A stretch of 64,000 nt of DNA, taken from the NCBI GenBank assembly GCA_947623455.1, contig OX392529.1:6200001-6264000 (forward strand). Direction: 5' to 3'. A model generated the notes under the pieces. It was not told where the DNA came from and made no database searches. It saw only the letters and a list, made by a program, of their open reading frames with translations. Both the position numbers and the translations under genes were made by a program. This document shows, in pieces, positions 11,128-21,644 of this stretch. Numbering within the stretch: the first letter of the stretch is position 1; every line of letters begins with the position of its first letter. Source of the stretch: Mimachlamys varia. Its lineage: Eukaryota; Mollusca; Bivalvia; Pectinida; Pectinidae.

Positions 11128-11495
11128 ATTTTTCCTCTCCTACATGTAGCTGTTACACTACCTTGTTGAGTTACAATGTATGGTACAATTCATGTATCTT
11201 GAATAAAATTTTCAAAGTATTTGCAAACAACTTAAAAGCTATATGTCCGTTCATATTTCATAACTGAGCAACATTGGTGAACTTTCACGATTTATGACAC
11301 AATAACATGATAACAGTCCAACTTCAATATAGTAAAGCGAAAGTGAAAGTAAAGTATCGCATCAATACATACGTTCGTGTACATTGGCTTTGACTGCTAA
11401 ACATAACTGTGACTTAGATGTATTTGCTTAGGAGTTCTCTAGACTTTTCCCTGCAAAAGCATTGTTAATTCATGAGATATCCGAACAACTAGAAA

Positions 11496-11705
11496 ATGAA
11501 AGTTGGAAAGATGGGTTTCACACAGGAGCTTTGTGCGTGCATTCTCGGATTGTTGATAATTCCTGACAATCTGATGGCGACAGTTTGTAGCAGACAGGAC
11601 GCATGCTCATGTTACTCTCCAAGTGGAATAATAGATCTCCGTTCAGTTGGTAGGAGCGACGGGACTGCTCGGTTCTTTATAGCTAGTTCCGGGATAGTAC
11701 AAAAT
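11496..11705 (+). CDS. Exon 1 of the M6PR-like gene: signal peptide and first cysteines
   Basis: It encodes 70 residues from ATG at 11496. An in-frame second ATG at 11511 (MGFTQEL) is an alternative start that also leaves a signal peptide. It ends at the donor aaat|gtaagt in phase 0. After the signal peptide it carries CSRQDACSC, then a strand-like segment ending GIVQN. Confidence 0.8.
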
Positions 11706-14700
11706 GTAAGTAAAAAAATGTACATGTAAATGTACAATGTAGGCCTCAAATCTGAAACTTCATTGTAACGTGTTACTGACTTACTGTTACGCTATCATTC
11801 AACTAATTTATATGTTTTGTTTATCACAATTAACTACCTTGATTAGTTAATTGTGATAAACAAAACATATAAATTAGGAGCCTCAAATGTCAATTAAAGG
11901 TAGGTTTCGATCAAATTTTCTTGTGAAGGGAATGTAAAAACCACTGGTAAAGTGTGTATGTAAGTTTAGCCTGCATCCATATACATACACATGTAGCTAA
12001 CAACAGTGTTATAAATAGTGAATCTAGATATCCATATCCAGATACAAAATGTAGTTATAATCAGTACGTCTTTCTATCTTGATGGTTACAGTTAGTAGAG
12101 GATCTCTAACCTGGAAGATACAAAATTCTTTCCTACAAAGTTACCAGGATTAACACTGAAACACCAGTAACATCCAGGTGGTCACAACTACTGCCACACG
12201 CTCACCGTTGAGCAGGCCCCTTGGTTATACCGCATGACAGGAAAAGTTAGCTCACTTAGTTAGGCACTAAGGCAGTACACATTTATCCCCCCCCCCACTC
12301 AACATTTATCCCCCCCCCCCCCACTCCCTCATATACATGTACCTAGCTGGACCAGGACATAACAGTCACTTGCATCTAGTCAGAGAAAAGTAAATCTATT
12401 CAACTTAATTGTCTTGTAGATTTTTCAACAGAATTAGTAAGTATCAAACCCTGTTTACCAGTGTATTACTTTGACAATGCTGCTTTGCTACCAAGTTAAT
12501 ATTTAACTGGATGTACAATGTATGCATGACTCAGTAATGTGTAATCACTGAATCATATGACTTTGTTTAGATCATGTAGTGCCAGTCTCCCAAACTAGAT
12601 AAATAATGGTAAACATTTATTTTTACCTCAACCAGAATACTGCTGAAGTAACTGATAAAATATCTATATGCCTCTTTGTCAATTAATGCTCCTGGCACCA
12701 CTCCCACCACCAGTTTATTTGCTGAACTTAATTATAATACATTTAAAAATATGATACACATTGTTTGAGAGCATTTTTTCGGACCAGGTGAGCTGATGCC
12801 ATACCGTGGCATCTGTCAATGCTGATGACAAATTTTCAAAGGCTTCTTCTTCATAACCTCTGATTAATGTTGAAAATCAACCTAATTTGGCGGGAAGCGT
12901 CCCTAGGTGCTCATGATTATAAATTGTTCTAATGGTAGGACTGCCCCCCCCCCCCCCATGGGGCTGAGTATTTATAGCTGTATTGGTTGAAGCCCCTTCT
13001 CTGGAACATAAGTAAACAATACCAACTATACTATATCTCACTGTTAGCATTCCTAGGTAACAGGGATTCAAAATTACATGATTATAATTAAATGATGGGG
13101 CTGGCCCTCAAGAGGCTATGGGGCAGGGTTAAAGGGGGGCATTTCAGCTCTATTGGTTTTGTAACGGATCTTGACCGGGTCGATTGTCGGCGACCAGATA
13201 GCTCAATTGGTTAAGCATCTGTCTAGAGTTCGGAAGGTCCCGGGTTCGAACCCCGGTCTGGCTGTGCTTTTTTCCTCTCCTGTTACATTGGTGCCTGTGA
13301 CCAAACCTTGTTTCAAGTACTGGGTGCATACTAAACAAGGGGATACCCGAACCTGGGTTGTAAAACGTGATGTATTCGGGGTCGAAGACTTTGTTAAAGG
13401 AGGGAGGAATATGGCGGATCTTGACCGAGTCGATCGTTGGCGACCAGATAGCTCAATTGGTTAAGCGTCCGTCTAGAGTTCGGAAGGTCCCGAGTTCGAA
13501 CCCTGGACTGGACGTTCATTTTTCCTCTCCTGTTACAGTTTAATTGACTTCTTTGGAACCAAGTAATGGATACAAACCATATTTTATTGTTAACATCCCT
13601 ATTTTTTAATGGGGATTAAGAACTTTAAAAATGATGGGATATAAATATAAATCAACAAGTTATCAAACATATATTAATCACTCTTGTTTACCCGGATGTT
13701 AGTGCGTGAGGGGTCTTATTGTGGGAGGAAACCAGAGTACCCAAAGAAAACCCAAGGCCGCCTTGGTGAAAGGCAAGTGTGCTATCCACCGCATCACCCG
13801 ACCACCCTCTATCAACAAAAATGATGGGACTGACCCCCTCCCTCAGGGGACTGAGGGGCGGGGCCAAAAATGATCATTTAGCTGTTTTGGTTTAAGCAAC
13901 TTCTTCTCTGGAACCATTGAATGAATATTAACCATATTTCACTGGTAGCATTATTAAGTATTGGGGATTCAAAATTGAACTCATTGTTTGACCAAGGGAA
14001 CTGAGGGGTTGGGCCAAAATGTGTAGTTGATTAAAACAACTTAACAGATATGTAGATATAGATATCAGCAATATAAGGTTGTGTGGGTAGGTGTCTAGGT
14101 GAAATTGGTAGGGCTGCCCCCAAAGGGCCAGAGGTTAAGGGGTGGGGCCAAAAATATTTTTCACCTGAAATCAAATTGGTTAAGATCCACCGTTGGTAAT
14201 CATACAGGTATAAATATATTGTTTGGCATAAAGGGACAAACACAATTATGATTTATTATAACTAGTCTCTGGTCTGTCACGCCCTTGCAGACAACACTCC
14301 TGGGTCATAACTTGACAAACTTGAGATCCACACCACAAAACAATGTTCAGAATTGCTTTGCATTAAGATACAAACACAATGATGATTTTATTACTGATCC
14401 TTGTGTCTGTTGTACATGGATGGACCTAAGTTCTGGGTTAAACTTAGAAACAACTGAGATTCCAATCCCATAACCAAACTTTTATATATGTTTTGCCATG
14501 ATTACTATTGGAGTTGCTTCCCTTTGAACATTGTTGCCAGGTGTAAAAGAATGTGCATTGATTAGGTTGCCTTACAAGCGTGAGCTGCAGGGAATTTCCC
14601 TTTAGCTCAGCAGTAGAGCATCGGGATTGAGAACCGAGGGTTGCGGGTTCGAGCCCCAGCGACGGCACTATCTTAATCACTTTTTCTCATCCTATTACAC

Positions 14701-17700
14701 AAGTATGAAAATCCTGTTTAAGTTTGCGTAACAGGTAAGAAAATAGTGTGCTTCCACCTGGGATCAAACCCTGGATCTCCAGGTTCCTAGTCGGAAGCTC
14801 TACCACTGAGCTAAAGGGAAATTCCCTCTAGCTCGAATCTAGAAGGTGACCTAAATCCTATGTGCAATTAAAATCTACCACATATGTTAGGGTAACCATT
14901 TGTTGTGTGAGTTAGCCAGTTATTTGATTGTTTGATACAATGAAATGTTACTGTGTCACCATGGTTACTGAGTTAATCCTAGTGTCTGCTGTTTTACTAA
15001 TATTTGGTAGGATGACCAGTATTCAGCCATTGGGAACCATGAGCCTTCCTACTATTACAATCCCTGCTATGCATTTGATGTTGGTGCCCCCACTACAACG
15101 GACCAGGGATGTCAGGGGGTGGCAGTGTGTCGGTACAGTTCTGAAGAACCTCAGTTTGTTGACATGGGACGCCAAGGAGAGGCTGCGTTTGGGTACAGCG
15201 TTGATAAACAGGTTTTATACATCAACTATACAACCAAAGGTAAATTAGCTAATAAGTAAATTTAAATATCATTTCATTTATAACTATGATTCTTCAGGCT
15301 TCACAGTCTTGAGTATGTCCATGGTTACATATTACCTGTAATTGTTTTACCTGTGTTAGACTGATTGAGGACTAGTTACATATTACCTGTAATTGTTTTA
15401 CCTGTGTTAGACTGATTGAGGACTAGTTACATGTTACCTGTATATGTTTTACCTATGTTAAACTGATTGAGGACTAGATACATGTTACCTGTAATTGTTT
15501 TACCTGTGTTAAACTGATTGAGGACTAGTTACATGTTACCTGTATATGTTTTACCTATGTTAAACTGCTTGAGGACTAGTTATATGTTACCTGTATATGT
15601 TTTACCTACATTAAACTGATTGAGGACTAGTTAAATGTTACCTGTATATGTTTTACCTATGTTAAACTGATTGAGGACTAGTTATATGTTACCTGTATAT
15701 GTTTTACCTATGTTAAACTGATTGAGGACTAGTTATATGTTACCTGTATATGTTTTACCAATGTTAAACTGATTGAGGACTAGTTACATATTACCTGTAA
15801 TTGTTTTACCTGTGTTAGACTGATTGAAGACTAGTTACATGTTACCTGTATATGTTTTACCTGTTTTAGACTGATTGAGGACTAGTTACATATTGCCTGT
15901 AAATGTTTTACCTGTGTTAGACTGATTGAGGACTAGTTATATGTTACCTGTATATGTTGTACCTGTGTTAGACTGTGATAGAGGACTAGTTACATGTTAC
16001 CTGTAAATGTTGTACCTGTGTTAGACTGTAATTGAGGACTAGTTACATGTTTCCTGCATATGTTGTACCTGTAATAGACTGATTGAGGACTAGTTATTTG
16101 TTACCTGTATATGTTGTACCTGTGTTAGACTGTGATTGAGGACTAGTTACATATTGCCTGTAAATGTTGTACCTATGTTAGACTGATTGAGGACTAGTTA
16201 TATGTTACCTGTATATGTTGTACCTGTAATAGACTGATTGAGGACTAGTTACATGTTACCTGTATATGGTGTACCTGTGATAAACTGATTGAGGACTAGT
16301 TACATGTTACCTGTATATGTTGTACCTGTGATAGACTGTGATTGAGGACTAGTTACATGTTACCTGTAAATGTTGTACCTGTATTAGACTGTGATTGAGG
16401 ACTAGTTACATGTTACCTGTATATGTTGTACTGTACCTGTGTTAGACTATGAATGAGGACTTAAGTAACATATTACCTGTAAATGTTGTACCTGTGTTAG
16501 ACTGATTGAGGACTAGTTACATGTAACTTGTATACGTTGTACCTTTATTAGACTGTGATTGAGTACTAGTTATATGTTACCTGTATATGATGTATCTGTG
16601 TTACATGAAGACTGATAGAGGACTAGTAACATATTACCTGTAAATGTTGTACCTGTATTAGACTGTGATTGAGGACTAGATACATGTTACCTGTATATGA
16701 TGTTCCTGTGTTAGACTGATTGAGGATTAGTTACATGTTACCTGTATATGTTGTACCTGTGATAGACTGTGATTGAGGACTAGTTACATGTTACCTGTAT
16801 ATGTTGTACCTGTATTAGACTGATTGAAGACTAGTTATATGTTACCTGTATATGTTGTACATGTGTTAGACTGATTGAGGACTAGTTACATGTTACCTGT
16901 ATATGTTGTACCTGTGATAGACTGATTGAGGACTAGTTACATGTTACCTGTATATGTTGTACCTGTAATAGACTGATTGAGGACTAATTAAATGTTACCT
17001 GTATATGTTGTACCTGTAATAGACTGATTGAGGACTAGTTACATGTTACCTGTATATGTTGTACCTGTATTAGACTGATTAAAGACTAGTTATATGTTAC
17101 CTGTATATGTTGTTCCTGTATTAGACTGTGATTGAGGACTAGTTATATGTTACCTGTATATGTTGTACCTGTGTTAGACTGATTGAGGACTAGTTATATG
17201 TTACCTGTATATGATGTATCTGTGTTACATGAAAACTGATAGAGGACTAGTAACATATTACCTGTAAATGTTGTACCTGTATTAGACTGTGATTGAGGAC
17301 TAGATACATGTTACCTGTATATGTTGTACCTGTGATAGACTGTGATTGAGGACTAGTTACATGTTACCTGTATATGTTGTACCTGTATAAGACTGATTGA
17401 AGACTAGTTATATGTTACCTGTATATGTTGTACCTGTGTTAGACTGATTGAGGACTAGTTACATGTTACCTGTATATGTTGTACATGTGTTAGACTGATT
17501 GAGGACTAGTTACATGTTACCTGTATATGTTGTACCTGTGATAGACTGTGATTGAGGACTAGTTACATGTTACCTGTATATGTTGTACCTGTATTAGACT
17601 GATTGAAGACTAGTTATATGTTACCTGTATATGTTGTACCTGTGGGAGACTGATTGAGGACTAGTTACATGTTACCTGTATATGTTGTACCTTCGATAGA

Positions 17701-19894
17701 CTGATTGAGGACTAGTTACATGTTACCTGTATATGTTGTACCTGTAATAGACTGATTGAGGACTAATTAAATGTTACCTGTATATGTTGTACCTGTAATA
17801 GACTGATTGAGGACTAGTTACATGTTACCTGTATATGTTGTACCTGTATTAGACTGATTAAAGACTAGTTATATGTTACCTGTATATGTTGTTCCTGTAT
17901 TAGACTGATTGAAGACTAGTTATATGTTACCTGTATATGTTGTACCTGTGTTAGACTGATTGAGGACTAGTTACATGTTACCTGTATATGTTGTACCTGT
18001 AATAGACTGATTGAGGACTAATTACATATTACCTGTATATGTTGTACCTGTGATAGGCTAATTGAGGACTAGTTACAGTTACCTGTATATGATGTACCTG
18101 TGTTAGACTGATTGAGGACTAGTTACATATTACCTGTATATGTTGTACCTGTGATAGGCTAATTGAGGACTAGTTACACGTTACCTGTAAATGTTGTACC
18201 TGTGTTAGACTGATTGAGGACTAGTTACATGTTGCCTGTAAAAGTTGTACCTGTAATAGACTGATTGAGGACTAATTACATATTACCTGTATATGTTGTA
18301 CCTGTGATAGGCTAATTGAGGACTAGTTACAGTTACCTGTATATGATGTACCTGTGTTAGACTGATTGAGGACTAGTTACATATTACCTGTATATGTTGT
18401 ACCTGTGATAGGCTAATTGAGGACTAGTTACACGTTACCTGTAAATGTTGTACCTGTGTTAGACTGATTGAGGACTAGTTACATGTTACCTGTATATGTT
18501 GTACCTGTGTTAGACTGATTGAGGACTAGTTACATGTTACCTGTAAATGTTGTACCTGTGATAGACTGTGATTGAGGACTAGTTATATGTTACCTGTATA
18601 TGTTGTACCTGTGATAGGCTAATTGAGGACTAGTTACACGTTACCTGTAAATGTTGTACCTGTGTTAGACTGATTGAGGACTAGTTACATGTTACCTGTA
18701 AATGTTGTACCTGTGATAGACTGATTGAGGACTAGTTACATGTTACCTGTAAATGTTGTACCTGTGATAGACTGTGATTGAGGACTAGTTATATGTTACC
18801 TGTATATGATGTACCTGTGTTAGACTGATTGAGGACTAGTTACATGTTACCTGTATATGATGTACCTGTGATAGACTGATTGAGGACTAGTTACATATTA
18901 CCTGTATATGTTGTACTTTTGTTAGACAGTGATTGAGGACTAGTTACATGTTACCTGTAAATGTTGTACCTATGTTAGACTGATTGAGGACTAGTTATGT
19001 GTTACCTGTATATGTTTTACCTTTGATAGACTGATTGAGGACTGGTTCCATGTTACCTGTATATGTTTTACCTGTGTCAGACTGATTGAGGATTAGTTAT
19101 ATTTTACCTGTGTTAGACTGATTGAGGACTAGTTACATGTTACCTGTATATGTTGTACCTGTGATAGACTGATTGAGGACTAGTTACATATTACCTGTAT
19201 ATGTTGTACCTGTGATAGACTGTGATTGAGGACTAGTTATATGTTACCTGTATATGTTGTACCTGTGATAGACTGTGATTGAGGATAGTTATATGTTACC
19301 ATGCAGATAGACTGATTGAGGATAGTTACATGTTACTATACAGATACTACCCGGAACAGTTGTGTGTACTTACACTGTCGGACTGGACACGGACACAGCC
19401 TGGAGTGGGACGGTATGGTGGGTGATACTCCGACCTTTACTCTACAGTCCCCTTGTGCCTGTTATGATGGGTGTATCCCTGGACCTACTGTCAGTCCTGG
19501 CACTATCTTCTGTGTGGTTCTGATCTGTCTCATCGCATCATATCTGGTTGTAGGTGAGGATAGCAGAAAGTTAACATAGTATATCTGATATCAAGCATAA
19601 AAATTACACTGTAATTTATACTTAGACGAATTTCTATTTATCTTTTTTATAATTTCTAATAAGAAACGGGTTTATGTAGTACTTGTTCCATACCTTACAT
19701 TTTAAGCCTGTTTTTATTTTTTCATTACAGGGATGTTATACAGAAAAGCAGTACACGGCGTTACTGGATTACAGATCATTCCAAACCTTACGTTCTGGAC
19801 GTCACTTCCGGGTCTCATTAAGGACGGGTATTTATTTTTTATCAGCCCGTGTTGGACATCGGCCACTGAGGATACCAGATATGAACAGCTTTAG
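11496..19894 (+). CDS. Cation-dependent M6P receptor-like (MRH domain) type I membrane protein, four exons
   Basis: Joining 11496-11705, 15011-15239, 19344-19553 and 19731-19894 gives 813 nt (270 residues plus stop). Every junction has GT-AG and compatible phase (0, 1, 1). The start has a hydrophobic signal peptide (residues about 7-28). Residues about 30-195 are a cysteine-rich MRH-type lumenal domain (NPCYAF, GCQGVAVC, VYLHC, SPCACYDGC). A helix at about 200-219 spans the membrane. The tail has G-x(4)-PNLTFW-x(2)-LPGLIKDG, closely resembling the vertebrate M6PR tail, and ends YEQL, a YxxΦ-type sorting motif. The length is close to M6PR (~277). Such proteins cycle between Golgi, endosomes and lysosomes. 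The usual sugar-contacting Glu and Tyr near the last cysteines are not evident, so mannose-6-phosphate binding is uncertain. An ATG27-like role is an alternative. Confidence 0.85.
11803..11877. repeat. Perfect 34-bp inverted repeat with 7-nt loop in intron 1
   Basis: The left arm 11803-11836 starts ctaatttatatgttttg and the right arm 11844-11877 is its exact reverse complement. The loop is ccttgat. It lies 98 bp inside intron 1 of the M6PR-like gene, so it would be transcribed as a fully paired hairpin. Confidence 0.95.
12280..12325. repeat. C-tract pair
   Basis: The phrase 'acatttatccccccccc' occurs twice, with 9 and 12 or more C residues. A third long C run lies at about 12943-12957. Confidence 0.8.
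13163..13540 (+). mobile_element. Two tRNA-derived SINE-like copies in tandem
   Basis: tRNA-like heads at 13191-13267 and 13441-13516 both read tagctcaattggttaagc, then ggttcgaa.cc or agttcgaaccc, and are followed by tttttcctctcctgttaca. The 28 bp before each head (cggatcttgaccg.gtcgat) are also duplicated. The two copies therefore form a ~250-bp tandem duplication containing the SINE head. In the second copy the B-box has one change. Confidence 0.75.
13705..13796 (-). mobile_element. tRNA-like dispersed repeat (minus)
   Basis: The plus strand reads gtgggaggaaaccagagtac and then ccgccttggtgaaaggcaag..tgctatccaccgcatcaccc. On the minus strand this starts ggtgatgcggtggatagcac, an A-box-like block. 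A related copy lies at 21479-21567. This is a common mollusc repeat head, not a functional tRNA. Confidence 0.5.
14588..14836. repeat. Convergent pair of tRNA-like SINE heads forming an inverted repeat
   Basis: The plus head at 14590-14668 starts ggaatttccctttagctcag and contains the B-box gggttcgagcccc. The minus head at 14754-14830 contains tgatcccaggtgg and ends, in plus orientation, ctgagctaaagggaaattcc. The outer ~21 bp are exact inverted repeats. The acceptor stems do not pair properly, so these are SINE or tRNA-pseudogene heads and not working tRNAs. Confidence 0.7.
15011..15239 (+). CDS. Exon 2 of the M6PR-like gene: core of MRH domain
   Basis: The acceptor is tatttggtag|gatgacc and the donor is ccaaag|gtaaat. 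It enters in phase 0 and leaves in phase 1. It encodes 76 residues including YYYNPCYAFDVG, GCQGVAVCRY, QFVDMGRQGEAAFGYS and VLYINYTTK, with a possible N-glycosylation site at NYT. The MRH-type cysteine spacing and the aromatic strand ends support the family call. A different plus frame of 106 residues overlapping this exon (14928-15248) is a shadow. Confidence 0.85.
15322..19343. repeat. 51-bp minisatellite filling intron 2, ~78 copies
   Basis: The unit reads actgattgaggactagttac, then atgttacctgtatatgttgt, then acctgtgttag. A 53-bp variant has actgtgattgag. Early copies carry ttgttttacc and later ones ttgttgtacc. Blocks recur as higher-order repeats: the gataggctaattgagg units at 18050 and 18312, and the variants with acatgaa.actgatagagg at 16609 and 17229. 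The array runs up to the 3' splice site of exon 3. The last degenerate unit ends …gttacatgttactatacag|, so the branch-point region is repeat-derived. Confidence 0.97.
19344..19553 (+). CDS. Exon 3 of the M6PR-like gene: end of MRH domain and membrane helix
   Basis: The acceptor is actatacag|atactac and the donor is gttgtag|gtgagg. It is phase 1 at both ends. It encodes VYLHCRTGHGHSLEW, the SPCACYDGC cluster that should close the lumenal domain, then the helix TIFCVVLICLIASYLVV. Reading through the donor would reach a stop 26 nt later, giving a truncated form, so splicing to exon 4 is needed for the tail. Confidence 0.85.
19731..19894 (+). CDS. Exon 4 of the M6PR-like gene: cytosolic tail
   Basis: The acceptor is tttttcattacag|ggatg, 177 bp after the exon 3 donor. 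It encodes LYRKAVHGVTGLQIIPNLTF, then W-TSLPGLIKDG and a C-terminal RYEQL before TAG at 19892-19894. The PN-L-FW…DG pattern is what ties the gene to the M6PR tail family. YEQL at the extreme C terminus fits a YxxΦ adaptor-binding signal. Confidence 0.85.
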
Positions 19895-19975
19895 TTAGAC
19901 TGGTGTAATGTAGTCAAACCGAGAAGTGACCTCAGACTGGTGTAATGTAGTCAAACCCAGAAGTGACCTCAGATT
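19895..19975. repeat. Short tandem duplication after the M6PR-like stop codon
   Basis: The phrase agactggtgtaatgtagtca followed by aacc.agaagtgacctc occurs twice at a ~38-bp spacing, in the presumed 3' UTR. Confidence 0.8.
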
Positions 19976-20045
19976 GGGTAGTAGGGGGATGTTATAGATA
20001 CTTAACCAGGGGTCCAGATATGCAGCTAGTGTACCTCACATACAG

Positions 20046-20398
20046 CTACATTGAACCTCAGACTTTGCTGGGGGTCCAGTCTTGCAGCTACAGTGTACCT
20101 CAGACTTTGCTGGGGGTCCAGTCTTGCAGCTACAGTGTACCTCAGACTTTGCTGGGGGTCCAGTCTTGCAGTTACAGTGTACCTCAGACTTTGCTGGGGG
20201 TCCAGTCTTGCAGCTACAGTGTACCTCAGACTTTGCTGGGGGTCCAGTCTTGCAGCTACAGTGTACCTCAGACTTTGCTGGGGGTCCAGTCTTGCAGCTA
20301 CAGTGTACCTCAGACTTTGCTGGGGGTCCAGTCTTGCAGCTACAGTGTACCTCAGACTTTGCTGGGGGTCCAGTCTTGCAGCTACAGTGTACCTCAAA
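20046..20398. repeat. 42-bp minisatellite, 8 copies, in presumed 3' UTR
   Basis: The unit contains gactttgctgggggtccagt and cttgcagctacagtgtacct. Starts are spaced exactly 42 bp (20061, 20103 … 20355). One unit has gttaca for gctaca. Because 42 is a multiple of 3 and the unit lacks stops in several frames, open frames appear on both strands. They are artefacts. Confidence 0.95.
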
Positions 20399-20613
20399 TT
20401 TTCGAGTCGAACTTCATATCGCAAGTAAAAGTGAAAATTCCATCATTGCAGAAATGTTGTGCGTGAATGTAGGAAATGCTTTTTCTTGCCAATATAGTAT
20501 CAATAAGCCAGGTACGGTACCGTGTAACATGGTTTGAGAAAATAGTAGTAACATACAAGTGTTCAAGTGAGATGGCATTGTGAAAATAGATATCGCTTTA
20601 ATACAGTCCCTGT

Positions 20614-20619
20614 AATAAA
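20614..20619 (+). promoter_or_regulatory. Candidate poly(A) signal AATAAA for the M6PR-like gene
   Basis: This AATAAA lies about 720 bp after the stop codon. If used, the 42-bp array would be in the mature mRNA. Confidence 0.35.
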
Positions 20620-21220
20620 GATTCGTGTGTCCGGTTGAAACAAGCTGTTGAGAAGTATTCAGAGATAAACCGATGTATTTGGGCTAAACTACATGTGTAG
20701 ACAGAGTTAAAATGCAGTTTTGGAGAATATATCAAGGATATAATACATGTATGTCTTCTTTCACGGTCAACGTAATTATATCATACATTATCTTTAAGCC
20801 TTATATTGCTTCACCTTGTTGTATAAAGAAATAACACAAATTCAAGTACGTCTCGGTTCAGTTCTAAGTCTGTCGTTTTCTTCCTGAATGGTTCAACTGG
20901 TTGAACATGATACGCAAGAGGAGCCTCAATGCATTAGTTTGTGACTGATAAGGAAACAAACGTGAAGTTCTCATATTGTGTTGCCTGTATTACCCGATTG
21001 TATGTGACTGTTTATCAATGTATTGACAGGTGACTTAGTGTTGTTAGTGTTAAACCTAAATCAAATGTACGTAATATCAAACTGATAATATTATATACAT
21101 TGTATGTAGATCTAGATCTAGTAAGAGTAAGAATATAGGATGTATGTACAAACGTTCATGAATCTATTTCATTTGTCAAAAACAGCGTTCTGATAAAACT
21201 TGTTAAGCGATCAGCATTCA
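20620..21220. other. No gene seen
   Basis: AT-rich unique intergenic sequence. Nothing recognisable. Confidence 0.5.
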
Positions 21221-21223
21221 GAG

Positions 21224-21478
21224 TAAATGTGTATCAAAATGTATAATTTATTTACAGTATTTTACAACTTTTATGAAATTTATTTTTTGCTTGCGGGGGT
21301 CTTTATGTGGAAAAATCCAAGTGGTCAACCAGGTGACCCCATTGTCAACCGTTGTAAGTGTGTATCAAAATGTATAATTTATTTACAGTATTTTACATCT
21401 TTTATGAAATATTTTTTTTTGCTTGCGGGGGTCTTTATGTGGAAAAATCCAAGTGGTCAAGCAGGTGACCCCATTGTC
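21224..21478. repeat. ~133-bp tandem duplication
   Basis: Two copies start gtgtatcaaaatgtataatt at about 21227 and 21360. Both contain gcttgcgggggtctttatgt, ggaaaaatccaagtggtcaa and aggtgaccccattgtc. The 93-residue plus frame across them is a by-product of the duplication. Confidence 0.9.
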
Positions 21479-21570
21479 TTTTCACGTCAAATCGGGGACT
21501 CGAACTGAGACGCCTTGGTGAAAGATAAATGTGGTATCCCTTGCAGCACTATCCACGTCACCAACCAACC
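21479..21570 (-). mobile_element. tRNA-like SINE head (minus)
   Basis: On the minus strand it has an A-box-like ggtgacgtggatagtgctgc and a B-box-like agttcgagtcccc. The plus-strand phrase cgccttggtgaaag.taa matches the copy near 13760. It is followed by the duplicated region, which may be the SINE body. Confidence 0.5.
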
Positions 21571-21644
21571 ACCCTATGTTTTTATTGCCATAGTGTTCAA
21601 TAAGATGCTTAATCCCGACATTGGATAAATCTGATCGTTAGGTA

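Larger units (their letters stand above)
12775..14300. repeat. Dispersed repeat with ~200-bp internal units in intron 1
   Basis: Units recur at about 12920-13160, 13535-13630, 13815-14000 and 14105-14240. They share ggctgaggggc.gggccaaaa, agctgt.ttggtt, acttcttctctggaacca, aaccatattt.actg and ggggattcaaaatt. The left end (ggaccaggtgagctgatgcc) resembles the element at 24225. Two SINE-like copies and a further tRNA-like segment are inserted in it. The small frames in this interval are not genes. Confidence 0.6.

Noticed and set aside
11049..14830. Functional tRNA genes
   Set aside because: A- and B-boxes are good, but acceptor and anticodon stems have mismatches, copies share SINE-like 3' sequence, and no Pol III T-run terminator sits correctly after the heads.
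14928..15248. 106-residue plus frame overlapping exon 2 of the receptor gene
   Set aside because: It is a different frame from the MRH-coding exon and includes intron sequence. The exon frame has the family motifs and correct splice phases.
20026..20537. Open frames on both strands across the 42-bp repeat
   Set aside because: The unit length is a multiple of 3 and lacks stops in several frames. The array lies in the presumed 3' UTR of the receptor gene.
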